A stretch of 64,000 nt of DNA from Haloprofundus halophilus. GTDB taxonomy: Archaea; Halobacteriota; Halobacteria; Halobacteriales; Haloferacaceae. Shown here in pieces: positions 7,362-16,336 of this stretch. Position 1 is the stretch's first letter. Every line of letters begins with the position of its first letter. The translations under genes were made by a program, and so were the position numbers. The stretch covers positions 1,550,001 to 1,614,000 of the forward strand of contig NZ_QQRR01000001.1 of the NCBI RefSeq assembly GCF_003439925.1. The letters run 5' to 3'. Below the pieces are notes generated by a model. It did no database searches and had not been told where the DNA came from. It was given only the letters and a program-made list of their open reading frames with translations.

Positions 7362-7979
7362 TCAGGGCAGGTGCTCGGCGACTGCGTCGCGGTACGCCTC
7401 CGCCGTGTAGCCCAACCGCGAGAGCCACACCTCCTGATACGACGGGTGCAGGAGCGGCAGCACCCTGACGTCCAGCGCCTCCGAGTCGAACGGCTCCAAC
7501 ACCCGGTCGAGGAAGCCGTCGAGACGTTCGTCGTCGAACGCGAGAAGAGTCGCCGTCGCGTGTCTCCCGGTCGTGACCACGAGGTCGGGCGACACCGCTT
7601 CGAGTTCGGTTTCGAGGTGGACGCGGCAGTTGCGGCGCTCCTCGGGCGTCGGTTCGCGGTTCGACCCGTCTTCGCCCTCGGGGAAGCAGTTCACGGCGTT
7701 CGTGTAGTACGTCCGGTCGGCGTAGCCGAGCGACTCGAACAGCGACCGAACGCGACGGCCGGAGTGTTTGGAGGTGTAGGCGAACCCGGTGTGGTTGCCG
7801 CCCTTCCAGGTGTCGGCGTCGGGGTCGCCCGCCCCGGGCGCTTCGCCGACCACGACCACGTCGGCGTCGGCGGGTCCGTTCCCCCACGAGATGCAGGTGC
7901 GCGACTCGACGAGGGCGGGACAGCGCGCGCAACCAGGTTCGAGTACGTTCTTCTCTGATTCGTCCGGATGGGTCGGCAT
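7362..7979 (-). CDS. Uracil-DNA glycosylase, family 4-like (Fe-S)
   Basis: A 205-residue uracil-DNA glycosylase that removes uracil from DNA at the start of base-excision repair. Motif 1 is VVVGEAPGAGDPD (about residues 41-53) and motif 2 is the C-terminal LLHPSYQ. Four cysteines placed as in the [4Fe-4S] family-4 enzymes are visible: the CARC pair near residue 17, the cysteine in NAVNCFPEG near residue 97 and the one in ERRNCRVH about 20 residues later. Length fits the family. High GC makes cytosine deamination a real burden for such genomes. The substrate-loop tyrosine or phenylalanine position (TGFAYTSK) differs somewhat from bacterial members, so substrate range is not certain. Confidence 0.88.
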   Translation of the reverse strand: MPTHPDESEKNVLEPGCARCPALVESRTCISWGNGPADADVVVVGEAPGAGDPDADTWKGGNHTGFAYTSKHSGRRVRSLFESLGYADRTYYTNAVNCFPEGEDGSNREPTPEERRNCRVHLETELEAVSPDLVVTTGRHATATLLAFDDERLDGFLDRVLEPFDSEALDVRVLPLLHPSYQEVWLSRLGYTAEAYRDAVAEHLP

Positions 7980-8046
7980 GACGCTAACGTGGAGTTGTCT
8001 GCGGGTCGGCCGAACGGCGAATCCGGCGTGGTCGCCGTCGTCCCGT

Positions 8047-8256
8047 TCAGCGGCCTCGGTGGCGGTCTTCTATCTCTCGCGCCTGTTCGTCGATTTTCGA
8101 GAGTTCGCGTACGACCTCGTCGTCGCGTCCTCCGTGGGCGGTCCGAACCGACAGGTCCAGCGGCGACGGGACGAACCGGGGGTCCTCGTCTTCGCCGGAG
8201 TCGTCGTCTCCGCGTCCGACGAGAGCGAGAAACACCTCCCAGAGACTGCGAGCCAT
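8047..8256 (-). CDS. Small conserved haloarchaeal acidic protein
   Basis: A 69-residue protein starting MARSLWEVFLALVGRG, an amphipathic or membrane-associating start, followed by a very acidic segment (DDDSGEDEDP) and a charged helix (DDEVVRELSKIDEQAREIED). A TATA-like GCTTATCAA lies about 26 bases upstream on the minus strand, supporting expression as a leaderless mRNA. Function unknown. Confidence 0.65.
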   Translation of the reverse strand: MARSLWEVFLALVGRGDDDSGEDEDPRFVPSPLDLSVRTAHGGRDDEVVRELSKIDEQAREIEDRHRGR

Positions 8257-8377
8257 ACCACCAGTTCACGGTCGGCAGTTGATAAGCGTTCGCGCCGGAC
8301 CGACCGGCCGAAACCCGCTTCGCTCCCACCCCTCGGGAGCGAAAGAGTGAGGTGGAAGAGGGGCGGAGAGGAGGGAG

Positions 8378-8632
8378 ATGCTCGAATCACTCCTCGAACT
8401 GCTGCCGGAGTTCTTCTCGGTGTTGTTCTTCGCCAGCGGCGCTGCCGCCCTCTCGACGCTCGGCGTCTACATCGAGCGGCTCGCGCTCGAAACGATGGCC
8501 ACCGGCGACACCGTACTGGCGCTGTGGCTCGCCGTTATCGGACTGATGGCGTTCTACTTCGGTCCGTATCTGATGGGACTCACCGAAGCGCTTCCGCGCG
8601 GGAGACGGCTGCTCGCTCGTCTGACCGAGTAG
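8378..8632 (+). CDS. Small two-TM membrane protein
   Basis: An 84-residue protein with two predicted membrane segments (about residues 10-30, PEFFSVLFFASGAAALSTLG, and 45-66, LALWLAVIGLMAFYFGPYLM) and a basic C-terminal tail (RGRRLLAR). A purine-rich stretch GGAGAGGAGGGAG lies directly before the ATG and could act as a ribosome-binding site. It ends nine bases before the stop of the convergent PRPP synthetase gene. No recognised function. Confidence 0.65.
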   Translation: MLESLLELLPEFFSVLFFASGAAALSTLGVYIERLALETMATGDTVLALWLAVIGLMAFYFGPYLMGLTEALPRGRRLLARLTE

Positions 8633-8641
8633 CTCCCGAGC

Positions 8642-9493
8642 TCAGAGCGCGTCGGCGACGACTGGCGCCACGCTGACGGCGCTCACGTCTCGTTCGACCG
8701 TGTCGGTTCCGTACACTGCTTCGATTCCCGCGGCGGCGAGCTTCGTCCGCGCGTTCCCCGTGAGCACCGGGTGGACGCAGGTAGCGAAGACGTCGTTCGC
8801 CCCCCGGTCGGCGAGCGCGCCGACCGCTTCGCTCATCGTCGACCCGGTGGCGATGATGTCGTCGACGACCACTACGTCCCGGTTTTCGACGGAGGCGTCG
8901 CTCGGTCGGACGCTCACCTCGCCGGTGTCGTAGTCGCGCGTCTTCTCGAAGTAGTCGGTGTCGCCCGCGCCGTAGACGTCGCGGACGCGTTCGGCGAGTT
9001 CCTGAGCGCTCTCGTCCGGACCGAGAAACAGCGGCTCGTCGAGGTCGTCGGGGAGGGGGTCGGCGAGCAGCGACGAGGCGTCGACCGACTCGCACGGAAC
9101 CTCGAAGAAGTCGGCGACGCTCTCCTCGTGCGGGGTCACGAGCACGACCCGGTCGGTGCCGGAGCTGATGGCGCGAGCGACGGCGCGAGCGGAGACCGGC
9201 TGTCCGGGTTTGAACGCGCTGTCCTGACGGCTGTACCCCATGTACGGGACGACCGTAACGATCTCCGCCGCGCCGGCCTCCCGCGCGGCGTCCTGCAGCT
9301 GCAGCAGTTCGAGGTGCGCGTCCGACGAGGTGGTCGCGCAGACGACGACGGCGCGGTTGTCGTCGAACGTCGGAACCGAGGCGAGCAGTTCGCCGTCGGG
9401 GAAGCGGTCGTACTCCGCGACGGCCAACGACTCGCCCGTCTCGGCGGCGAGTGCGGCCGACAGCGCCTGCGAGGTGGAACCGGACAGTATCAT
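8642..9493 (-). CDS. prs: Ribose-phosphate diphosphokinase (PRPP synthetase)
   Basis: A 283-residue enzyme that converts ribose 5-phosphate and ATP to PRPP, the precursor for purines, pyrimidines, histidine and tryptophan. Key motifs: the flexible FPDGE loop (YDRFPDGELL near residue 30), the ATP-binding region YMGYSRQDSAFKPGQPVSAR, and the PRPP-binding loop VVVVDDIIATGSTM near residue 205. The length matches the short archaeal class (about 280-290 residues). Single-gene transcription is likely. Ribose 5-phosphate could be supplied by the rpiA encoded at 52848-53534. Confidence 0.95.
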   Translation of the reverse strand: MILSGSTSQALSAALAAETGESLAVAEYDRFPDGELLASVPTFDDNRAVVVCATTSSDAHLELLQLQDAAREAGAAEIVTVVPYMGYSRQDSAFKPGQPVSARAVARAISSGTDRVVLVTPHEESVADFFEVPCESVDASSLLADPLPDDLDEPLFLGPDESAQELAERVRDVYGAGDTDYFEKTRDYDTGEVSVRPSDASVENRDVVVVDDIIATGSTMSEAVGALADRGANDVFATCVHPVLTGNARTKLAAAGIEAVYGTDTVERDVSAVSVAPVVADAL

Positions 9494-9568
9494 AGGTGCG
9501 TCTCCTCGTCCCGGCCTAAACCCGTTTTCGTTACCGCCGCGCGGTGGGACGGTCTCTCGGTGATCCGC

Positions 9569-10387
9569 TCACTCCTCGACGAACCGGTGGGCGACGCCCG
9601 CGATGCCGTCGAGGCCGAGCGCCTGCGAGCGCCAGCCGTCGCCCGCGTCCAGCAGTAGCGTTCCCGACTCGGTGACGGCGTACGTCGCCGGGCCGTGGGT
9701 CACGCCGACGATCCGTTCGTCGACCGGCGCGTCGACGGCCTCCCACTCGTTCTCCTCCGTGCGCGAGAAGACGCGACCGTCGCCGACGGCGTGAGCGCGC
9801 CGACCGTCGCTGGCGACGACGCGGAACGACCCCGAGAGCGCGTCCATCCAGCCGTTTCCGAGCGCGTAGAGGCCGGACCCGGTCGCCGCCAGCGGGACGC
9901 CCGCCGCCGACACGTCGCGCGCGTCGTCGAGTCCGACGTGCGAGAGGCCTCCGTCGTCGGCGCGGTGGACGCCGTCGGCGGCCGCGACGAGCGCGCCGTC
10001 TATCGCTCGCGGGTTGTCGACCTCTCCCGCGGCGGTCCACGAGTCCGGGTCGGTCGCCGCGGCGACGGAGCAGCGCGCGACGCGGCCGGATCCGTCGGCG
10101 GCGAGCAGCGTATCGCCGTCGAATCCGACGGCGACGGCCGAACCGAACCCTACCTCCTCGAACCCCTCGCCGCGGCCGTCGTCGAGGAGTGTCGCCTCGT
10201 CGGTGGCGACGGCGATTCGCCCGCCCTCGCCGGCGACGTCGAGCGCCGTACATCGGCGTTCGACGCCGAACCCACCGATTCTGTCGTCGGAGACGTCGAC
10301 GGCGACGACGCCGAGCGCCGCGGCGACGAACAGCTCCGTCTTGCCGCTCTTGTCGGCGTAGACCCGCTTCTCGTCGATGGTTGACAT
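9569..10387 (-). CDS. HVO_0234-family beta-propeller protein
   Basis: A 272-residue protein starting MSTIDEKRVYADKSGKTELF, the recognisable N-terminus of a haloarchaeal family named after Haloferax volcanii HVO_0234. Repeating blade-like units of about 40-45 residues, rich in Gly, Asp and Ala with alternating beta strands (VAVATDEATLLDDGRGEGF; PLAATGSGLYALGNGWMDAL), suggest a beta-propeller. No signal peptide or membrane segment, so cytosolic. No enzymatic motif; propellers of this type usually bind proteins or ligands. Divergent from the zinc-ribbon gene at 10570. Confidence 0.85.
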   Translation of the reverse strand: MSTIDEKRVYADKSGKTELFVAAALGVVAVDVSDDRIGGFGVERRCTALDVAGEGGRIAVATDEATLLDDGRGEGFEEVGFGSAVAVGFDGDTLLAADGSGRVARCSVAAATDPDSWTAAGEVDNPRAIDGALVAAADGVHRADDGGLSHVGLDDARDVSAAGVPLAATGSGLYALGNGWMDALSGSFRVVASDGRRAHAVGDGRVFSRTEENEWEAVDAPVDERIVGVTHGPATYAVTESGTLLLDAGDGWRSQALGLDGIAGVAHRFVEE

Positions 10388-10569
10388 ACGTCCGTAGTCG
10401 ACGCCGGTGTGCGAAAACGTTCCGTCTTCGAACTCCCCACGCGGACAAAGTGTAAACCGTATGATTGAAGCGACGAGAGAACGTCAGCAGTCTGAGAGTA
10501 GATAGAGAGGAATCGAATCCGCGCGAGGCCGCATCGCGCCGACACCCCCCGACAACACACATACCAGCC

Positions 10570-10722
10570 GTGTCACAGAAAGTACTGCTCATCTGTCAAC
10601 ACTGCGACCGGGCGCTGCCCGGCGAGAAACGCGACGACGGGACGCTCCGACCGTACGGAGTGAGAGACTGTCCCGACTGCCAGCGAGCCGACTTCGAGGT
10701 CAGAGGGTTCGAGAACTCCTGA
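10570..10722 (+). CDS. 50-residue zinc-ribbon protein
   Basis: A tiny protein read from the GTG at 10570, the start that places the first residues (MSQKVLLICQHCDRALPGEK) just before the metal site; the frame is open further upstream but that part looks non-coding. Two CxxC pairs (CQHC and CPDC, about 25 residues apart) predict a zinc ribbon. Haloarchaea encode many such single-ribbon proteins of unknown role, often suspected to bind nucleic acid or partner proteins. It converges with the SWIM-domain gene twelve bases away. Confidence 0.75.
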   Translation: MSQKVLLICQHCDRALPGEKRDDGTLRPYGVRDCPDCQRADFEVRGFENS

Positions 10723-10734
10723 CCGGGAGGTCGC

Positions 10735-11091
10735 TCAGAGGAACTCGCGGACGTCGGAGTACCACATGTCGTGGTGGTCGACGAGTTCCAGCGCGTCGGC
10801 GATGTCGACGGCGAGCGCGTGCCAACACCGCTGGTCGGGGTCGTCCGGGTCGAGGTTGTACGAACTGTCCTTGCAGGTGCAGCTTCCCTCCTCGACGACG
10901 TACTCCTCGGCGTAGCCGACGACGACGGTGAAGTCCCGGTAGCGCTTGACGCGGCGCTCGGAGACGGCTTCGATGGCCTGTGTCGCGCGCGTCCCGTGCG
11001 CGGAGACGAGCGTCTCGACTACCGGCCCGGTGAGCTTTCCGGCCTCGGTAAGTGCGGCCTGCCAGTCGTCGTCGCCGTCGCCGTCGTTCAC
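10735..11091 (-). CDS. SWIM zinc-finger protein
   Basis: A 118-residue protein with a SWIM-type CxC...CxH motif: CTCKD near residue 80 followed about 16 residues later by CWH. SWIM domains bind DNA or protein partners and are common in haloarchaeal small proteins. The GTG at 11091 ([11 protein letters not shown]) was chosen because a TATA-like TTTTGTGG lies about 25 bases upstream on the minus strand; an ATG at 11118 in the same frame would lie inside that box. The middle segment ([20 protein letters not shown]) is the strand region preceding the zinc site. Function unknown. Confidence 0.82.
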   Translation of the reverse strand: MNDGDGDDDWQAALTEAGKLTGPVVETLVSAHGTRATQAIEAVSERRVKRYRDFTVVVGYAEEYVVEEGSCTCKDSSYNLDPDDPDQRCWHALAVDIADALELVDHHDMWYSDVREFL

Positions 11092-11162
11092 GACGCCGGA
11101 TTCTCGGGGGCCCCACAAAACGCGTTCGGTGCGGGCGGCGGCAGGGTAGGGCAGCGGCGGGG

Positions 11163-11227
11163 CAGGGCGGCGGCGGGACGGGGCGGGGCAGGGCGGCGGC
11201 AGGGCGGCGGCGGGACGGGGCGGGGCA
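11163..11227. repeat. 28-bp GC-only direct repeat pair upstream of trm1
   Basis: Two exact copies of a 28-base G/C-rich unit at 11163-11190 and 11200-11227 sit inside a wider run (about 11140-11230) made of GGGCGGCGG and GGGGCGGGG blocks. The run lies between the divergent SWIM and trm1 starts and codes for nothing I can support. Such sequence is prone to slippage and G-quadruplex formation. Confidence 0.8.
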
Positions 11228-11294
11228 GCGACCGAACCCGAGCGAAGCGAAACCGGACCGCGCCACTTTTCGCCGCCGCCGGGCGACTCCGAGT

Positions 11295-12419
11295 ATGCAG
11301 ATACGCGAAGGCGGCGTCGACATCGAGGTCGCCGACTCCCGCGACGGAGCCAGCGAGGGCGCGGGCGACGGGGTGTTCTTCAACCCGACACAGGAACTGA
11401 ACCGCGACGTGACGATAGCGGCGCTACGCGCGTACGAGGAGCGAGAGCCGCGCGCGGAGACGTACCTCGACGCGATGACGGCCAGCGGGATTCGGGCGGT
11501 CCGCGCCGCCGCCGACGGCTGGCGCGTCACCGGCGCGGACATCGATTCCGAGGCGGTCGAACTCGCGCGGTCGAACCTCGAACGCAACGGATTGGAGGGA
11601 GAGATACTCGAACAGAACGTCAACGCGCTGCTGTACGGGGACCGAGAGGTGTACGACGTGGTCGACGTCGACCCGTTCGGGACGCCCATCCCCTTCGCCG
11701 ACGCGGCGCTGTCGAACGCGCGGAACATGGTCTGCGTCACCGCCACCGACACCGCGCCGCTGTGCGGAGCGCACCAGAACAGCGGGATTCGGAAGTACTC
11801 GACGCTCCCGCAGAACACCGACTTCCACGCCGAGATGGGCCTTCGCGTCCTCCTGTCGGCGCTGATTCGGACCGCCGCTCGCTACGACGTCGCCGCGAAG
11901 CCGATTCTCTCGCACGTGTCGAGACACTACGCGCGGACGTACCTCGAACTTGACCACCGCGCGACCAGCGCCGACGCGCTCGTCGAGCAGTTGGGCTACG
12001 TCCACAGCTGCGAGGACTGTCTCAGCCGAACCCACGAGTTCGGCCTGTTGTCGCATCCGCCGGAGGAGTGCCCCGCTTGCGGGAGCAACCGTCTGCTCTC
12101 TGCGGGACCGATATGGCTCGGTCAGACCGCAGAGAGCGACTTCGCCCGCTCGGTTCGCTCGCATCTCGACGACGGGATGGGAACGAAGAAGCGCGCGTCG
12201 CGGATGCTGTCGACCATCGCCGAGGAGATAGACCGGCCGACCCACTACGACCAGCACCGCCTCTGCAAGCAGTGGAACCGCTCGGCGAACGCGATGGACG
12301 AGTTCCTCTCGGACCTCCGCGAGGCGGGCTTCGAGGCGTCGAAGGCGCACTACAGCGGCACCGCGTTCAAGACGGACGCGAGCGTCGCCGAGATGCGCGA
12401 GGCGACGCGGCCGGAGTGA
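11295..12419 (+). CDS. trm1: tRNA (guanine(26)-N(2))-dimethyltransferase
   Basis: A 374-residue SAM-dependent enzyme that dimethylates G26 in the tRNA hinge. The ATG at 11295 gives the typical N-terminus with the substrate motif [13 protein letters not shown] (residues 26-38). The methyltransferase core follows: motif [17 protein letters not shown], motif [13 protein letters not shown], and then the C-terminal domain with a zinc-site pair CEDC and CPACG (about residues 239 and 262). Length fits archaeal Trm1 (about 370-380). Upstream in-frame codons run through G/C repeats and are not coding. Confidence 0.95.
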   Translation: MQIREGGVDIEVADSRDGASEGAGDGVFFNPTQELNRDVTIAALRAYEEREPRAETYLDAMTASGIRAVRAAADGWRVTGADIDSEAVELARSNLERNGLEGEILEQNVNALLYGDREVYDVVDVDPFGTPIPFADAALSNARNMVCVTATDTAPLCGAHQNSGIRKYSTLPQNTDFHAEMGLRVLLSALIRTAARYDVAAKPILSHVSRHYARTYLELDHRATSADALVEQLGYVHSCEDCLSRTHEFGLLSHPPEECPACGSNRLLSAGPIWLGQTAESDFARSVRSHLDDGMGTKKRASRMLSTIAEEIDRPTHYDQHRLCKQWNRSANAMDEFLSDLREAGFEASKAHYSGTAFKTDASVAEMREATRPE

Positions 12420-12464
12420 ACCGACTCGGGGTGTCGGAGCGGGCGACGACGCCGACTCCGATAC

Positions 12465-12512
12465 GCTGACGCTCCGGTGCGCTGACGCTCCGGTGCGCTG
12501 ACGCTCCGGTGC
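12465..12512. repeat. Three tandem 16-bp repeats downstream of trm1
   Basis: The unit GCTGACGCTCCGGTGC occurs three times head to tail (12465-12480, 12481-12496, 12497-12512), and its core ACGCTCCGGTGCGCT reappears once more near 12532-12546. The block lies between the trm1 stop and the GTG of the next gene and has no coding potential I can support. Confidence 0.85.
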
Positions 12513-12603
12513 GCTGGCGCGCTACCGTAACAACGCTCCGGTGCGCTCGCTGTGGCTGATAGTGTCCATCGATTACTTGTAGATTGTTACCGAACGTTGC
12601 CAC

Positions 12604-13881
12604 GTGTCATCGGCATCTCTCAACACGTCTTCCGGTTACCTCGGTACCGTGCGGGCCGTCGTAACGGAGGTGCAGGAGCGCGAAGTGACGTTTCTGGCGG
12701 CGAGCATCTCCTACTACGCGTTCGTCTCGCTGATACCGCTGTTGGTGCTCGCGGTCGTCCTCGCGGGGCTCGTCGGCGGCGAAGCGCTGCGAGGCGAAGT
12801 CATGACGCTGGCCGAGCAGTATCTCGTCCCGTCGGCGCAGGACGCGGTTCTCAGCGCGATGACCGACCAGGCGGCTCAAGGCGGCCTCGGCGTCGTGAGT
12901 CTCCTCCTCACGACGTGGGGGGCGCTCAAGCTGTTTCGCGGCGTCGACACCGCGTTCTCGCGGGTGTACGGCTCCGAGACCGGCGGCATCGCCGACCAGG
13001 TGAAGGACGGCCTCATCGTCCTCGGTGCCATCGGCGCGGGCGTCGTCGGCGTCATCGCCGTCAGCGCGGTTATCGCCCTGCTGCCGATTCCGTACATCGG
13101 CCTCATCGGGCCGGTCATGCTGCTCTTGACGCTCTGTGCGGCGTTCTTCCCGCTGTACTACGTCTTTCCGGACGTGGGCGTCACCCCCCGAGAGGTGCTC
13201 CCGGGAACGGTGTTCGCCGCCGTCGGGTGGTCGGTTCTCGGCGCGGTGTTCGGCATCTACGCCGCCGCCTCCAGCGGCGTCGGCGGACTGCTCGGCGGTA
13301 TCTTGCTGCTTCTCACGTGGTTCTACTTCGGCGGCACCATCATCCTCGTCGGCGCGGTGGTGAATGCCGTTCTCTCGAACCGTCTCACGGACCGGCAGGT
13401 ACAACAGGAAGGGGCCCGACAGGAGAAACCAAGCGACATGTCCGAGGAGGAGGCACGACGAGAGACGGAAGCGCGACGAGACGAGGACGTAGAACCGAGC
13501 GGCGCGCCCGACATCGCCGAACTGTCGCGCCAAGTCGAGGAGCTACAGGCGGAACTCGACGCCTTCGAGTCGGACGTGAACGAGCGGACAGTCGACAAGC
13601 CGAAACTCGAAGCGGAACTGAAACGCTACGTTCGCGGACGGATGCGACGCGGGAAAGCCCGCGGATGGGGGCCGTACCTCGTGCTCCTCTACGGGACGGT
13701 GCTGACGCTCGGCGCGTTCTACTACCTCGGCGAAGCGCCGCTCGTCGCCGTGCTGGCGATGCTCATCATCTTCCTGTCGACGCTCGGCCTCTACGTCGTC
13801 TTCGTCGTCGTCGGCGTCGGCCTCAACGCCCTCGGCGTCCCGAGTCGAGCAGCCGACTGGGTCCGCAAGCGACGCTCCTAA
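12604..13881 (+). CDS. YihY/BrkB-family inner membrane protein
   Basis: A 425-residue integral membrane protein of the YihY/virulence-factor BrkB family (not an RNase, despite its old name). The family start is clear (VTEVQEREVTFLAASISYYA), followed by about six membrane segments up to residue 265. Unlike the basic bacterial form it continues with a long charged cytoplasmic segment (residues about 265-345, including a predicted coiled coil LSRQVEELQAELDAFESDVN) and two further C-terminal membrane segments (about 362-415). The GTG at 12604 is the first plausible start. Its transport or structural role is not established. The next gene, a PAP2 phosphatase, begins 25 bases later and is probably co-transcribed. 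Confidence 0.88.
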   Translation: MSSASLNTSSGYLGTVRAVVTEVQEREVTFLAASISYYAFVSLIPLLVLAVVLAGLVGGEALRGEVMTLAEQYLVPSAQDAVLSAMTDQAAQGGLGVVSLLLTTWGALKLFRGVDTAFSRVYGSETGGIADQVKDGLIVLGAIGAGVVGVIAVSAVIALLPIPYIGLIGPVMLLLTLCAAFFPLYYVFPDVGVTPREVLPGTVFAAVGWSVLGAVFGIYAAASSGVGGLLGGILLLLTWFYFGGTIILVGAVVNAVLSNRLTDRQVQQEGARQEKPSDMSEEEARRETEARRDEDVEPSGAPDIAELSRQVEELQAELDAFESDVNERTVDKPKLEAELKRYVRGRMRRGKARGWGPYLVLLYGTVLTLGAFYYLGEAPLVAVLAMLIIFLSTLGLYVVFVVVGVGLNALGVPSRAADWVRKRRS

Positions 13882-13906
13882 GCGAATCGAACCGCAACAA
13901 CGACCG

Positions 13907-14830
13907 ATGCGTGGACTGGGATTCACTGAGACGCTCTCGAACCTCCCGGAGCCGTTCGTCGCCGCGTTCGCGCTCGTCACCCAACTCGGCGACGTGTGGT
14001 TTCTCTTTGCGACGCTCGGGCTTCTGTACTTGCTCGCCGGCGAGCGTATCGCCCGCCACCCGCGTCGGACCGGGGCGCTCCTGGTCGCGCTCTCGGTCGG
14101 TGCGCTGGCGACGACGCTCGCGCTCAAGGCGGCGTTCGGGTTTTCGAGGCCCCCCGACGCCGGGACGGCGTCGATTCCGCCGTGGTTACCGCCGATGCTG
14201 GAGACGGTGTATCTCAACGCCGCGACCGGTGACGGGCTCGGCTTTCCGAGCGGCCACGCCATCGGGACGACCGTGGCCTACGGCGGCGCAGCGGCGGTGC
14301 TCGACGTGTGGAACCGACGGAAGCGGACGCTCGTCGCGGGGACGCTGGTCGGCCTCGTCTGCCTCGCGAGGCTCGTCCTCGGAGTCCACTATCTCGTGGA
14401 CGTCGTCGCCGGCGTCGCCGTCGGTCTCGCCTATCTCGCAGTGGCGCTCCGAGTCGCCGACGGCGACCCCGCCCGCGCGTTCGGCGTCGCCGCAGTCGCG
14501 GCCGCGGCGGGACTCGCCGTAGTGGTGTTCCGCGGAGTCCCTTCCGAACTCGGTCCGATGGCGACGGCGCTGGGTGCGGGCATCGCCGGCGGGGTCGTGT
14601 GGCAGCGCCTCGACGCCTCGCAGCTGTCGAACCCCGTCTCGGTGCCCGTCGCCGTCGTGGGTATCGCGCTGTCGGGTCTGCCGTGGGTGAGCGCGTATCT
14701 CGTCGAACCGGGGCCGGTCGTCTCGCTCGTCGCAGGGGCGACGGGGCTCTCGATTCTCGTCGCGCTGCCGGCGCTGTCGGGGCGTCTCGGCGGCGAAAAG
14801 AGCGGCGGGGAAACGTCTCGGGCGGCCTGA
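13907..14830 (+). CDS. PAP2-superfamily membrane phosphatase
   Basis: A 307-residue polytopic membrane protein with the three PAP2 catalytic motifs: KAAFGFSRP (KxxxxxxRP), GFPSGHAIG (PSGH) and ARLVLGVHYLVD (the SRxxxxxHxxxD position, with Ala-Arg). These enzymes dephosphorylate lipid phosphates or isoprenyl diphosphates at the membrane face. In archaea, recycling of dolichyl or polyprenyl diphosphate is a likely substrate, but the sequence cannot show that. The last about 100 residues form extra membrane helices with low conservation. Likely in an operon with the YihY-type gene; it converges with glnA, ending ten bases from its stop. Confidence 0.9.
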   Translation: MRGLGFTETLSNLPEPFVAAFALVTQLGDVWFLFATLGLLYLLAGERIARHPRRTGALLVALSVGALATTLALKAAFGFSRPPDAGTASIPPWLPPMLETVYLNAATGDGLGFPSGHAIGTTVAYGGAAAVLDVWNRRKRTLVAGTLVGLVCLARLVLGVHYLVDVVAGVAVGLAYLAVALRVADGDPARAFGVAAVAAAAGLAVVVFRGVPSELGPMATALGAGIAGGVVWQRLDASQLSNPVSVPVAVVGIALSGLPWVSAYLVEPGPVVSLVAGATGLSILVALPALSGRLGGEKSGGETSRAA

Positions 14831-14839
14831 GCCGGCCGT

Positions 14840-16210
14840 TCAGAACGTCTCGAGGTAGCGCTCGACTTCCCAGTCGGAGACGTCGACGCGGTACTCGTCG
14901 TACTCCTGCGTCTTCGCTTCGATGAACTTCTCGCAAATATGTTCGCCGAGCGCTTCCTGAACGTCTTCGTCCGCTTCGAGCGCGGCCACGGCTTCGCCGA
15001 GGTTGCCCGGAAGCGTCTCGATACCGTACTCCTCGCGCTTCTGCTCGTCGAACTCGTAGATGTTGTCTCTCACCGGGTCGGGCGCTTCGAGTTCCTGCTC
15101 GATGCCGTCGAGACCCGCGTGAATCATCACGGCGAGCGCAAGGTAGGGGTTGCACGACGGGTCGGGCGAGCGGAGTTCGATGCGGGAGGCGGCCGGGACG
15201 CGCGCGGCCGGTTTGCGGATGAGCGCCGAGCGGTTGCGGTCGGACCAGGCGACGTAGACGGGGGCCTCGTAGCCGGGGACGAGACGCTTGTAGCTGTTGA
15301 CCGTCGGGTTGCAGATGGCGGTGATGGCGGGCGCGTGTTCGAGGATACCCTGGAGGAACTGCTTCGCGGTCTCCGAGAGGTCGAACTCGTCGTCGTCGTC
15401 GTGGAAGGCGTTCTCGCCGTCTTCGAACAGCGAGATGTGGGTGTGCATCCCCGAGCCGTTGATCTTCGCGATGGGCTTGGGCATGAACGTCGCGTGCAGG
15501 TCGTGTTCGGCCGCGATGGCGCGAACGACCGTGCGGAACGTCCCGACGTTGTCGGCCGTGGTCAGCGCGTCGTCGTAGGTGAAGTTGATCTCGTGCTGGC
15601 CCTCGGCGACCTCGTGGTGGCTGGCTTCGATCTCGAAGCCCATCGATTCGAGGCCGTAGATGATGTCGCGGCGGACGTCTGAGGCGAGGTCTTTCGGCGC
15701 GAGGTCGAAGTAACCGCCGGCGTCGTTGGTCTTTCTCGTCGCGCGGCCCTCCTCGTCCTCCTCGAAGAGGAAGAACTCGGGTTCGGGCGCGGCGTTGATG
15801 TCGTATCCCATCTCCTCGGCGCGGGCGATCGCCTGCTTGAGGACGTAACGGGGGTCACCCTCGAACGGTTCGCCCGTCGAGGTGTCGATGACGTCGCAGA
15901 TGAGGCGGGCCGACGCGCCGCCCTCCGTCTTCCTCCACGGGAGAATCGCAAAGGTTTCGGGGTCCGGCTTGAGGCGCATGTCGGACTCCTGGATGCGGAC
16001 GAACCCTTCGATGCTCGAACCGTCGAAGTAGATGCCTTCGGTGAACGCCTTCTCGGCCTGCGTGGCCGGAACGGCGACGTTTTTGACCGTACCGAGAATA
16101 TCGGTGAACTGGAGGCGGAGGAAGTCGACGTTTTCCGACTCGATCTCGTCGATGACTGCCTGCGCTTCAGTGCTCAACCCCCCGTCTGGAGATGCGTTTT
16201 CGTCCGTCAT
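14840..16210 (-). CDS. glnA: Glutamine synthetase, type I
   Basis: A 456-residue GSI enzyme that condenses glutamate and ammonia using ATP, the main ammonium-assimilation step. Motifs seen: the N-terminal beta-grasp region ([20 protein letters not shown]), the active-site stretch [37 protein letters not shown] near residue 240 with the metal/glutamate ligands, and the conserved [10 protein letters not shown]. The adenylylation tyrosine loop of beta-type bacterial enzymes is not evident. The ATG at 16210 was preferred to one nine codons upstream because a TATA box lies 31-38 bases before it. An Lrp-family regulator is divergent 126 bases away. Confidence 0.97.
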   Translation of the reverse strand: MTDENASPDGGLSTEAQAVIDEIESENVDFLRLQFTDILGTVKNVAVPATQAEKAFTEGIYFDGSSIEGFVRIQESDMRLKPDPETFAILPWRKTEGGASARLICDVIDTSTGEPFEGDPRYVLKQAIARAEEMGYDINAAPEPEFFLFEEDEEGRATRKTNDAGGYFDLAPKDLASDVRRDIIYGLESMGFEIEASHHEVAEGQHEINFTYDDALTTADNVGTFRTVVRAIAAEHDLHATFMPKPIAKINGSGMHTHISLFEDGENAFHDDDDEFDLSETAKQFLQGILEHAPAITAICNPTVNSYKRLVPGYEAPVYVAWSDRNRSALIRKPAARVPAASRIELRSPDPSCNPYLALAVMIHAGLDGIEQELEAPDPVRDNIYEFDEQKREEYGIETLPGNLGEAVAALEADEDVQEALGEHICEKFIEAKTQEYDEYRVDVSDWEVERYLETF

Positions 16211-16240
16211 GTTTCTGGACAGTCTATGCGTGCACACCCA

Positions 16241-16248
16241 GTATAAAG
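16241..16248 (-). promoter_or_regulatory. TATA box of glnA
   Basis: On the minus strand the sequence reads CTTTATAC, centred about 34 bases before the ATG. Confidence 0.65.
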
Positions 16249-16284
16249 ACGTTGTCGCTTACCGCAAAACACCCGCCAACGTTC

Positions 16285-16310
16285 TAGAATTGGATATTCG
16301 TTAAATTCTA
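16285..16310. promoter_or_regulatory. Candidate regulator site: TAGAAT-N14-ATTCTA between glnA and lrp
   Basis: Six-base inverted half-sites at 16285-16290 and 16305-16310 enclose the TTAAATT element that probably serves as the TATA box of the Lrp gene. The 5' half-site is itself part of the palindrome TTCTAGAA (16282-16289). Placement suggests autoregulation by the Lrp-type protein; short arms mean chance is not excluded. Confidence 0.4.
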
Positions 16311-16336
16311 ATGCCCCCAGTGTGTGCGTGGGTGTA

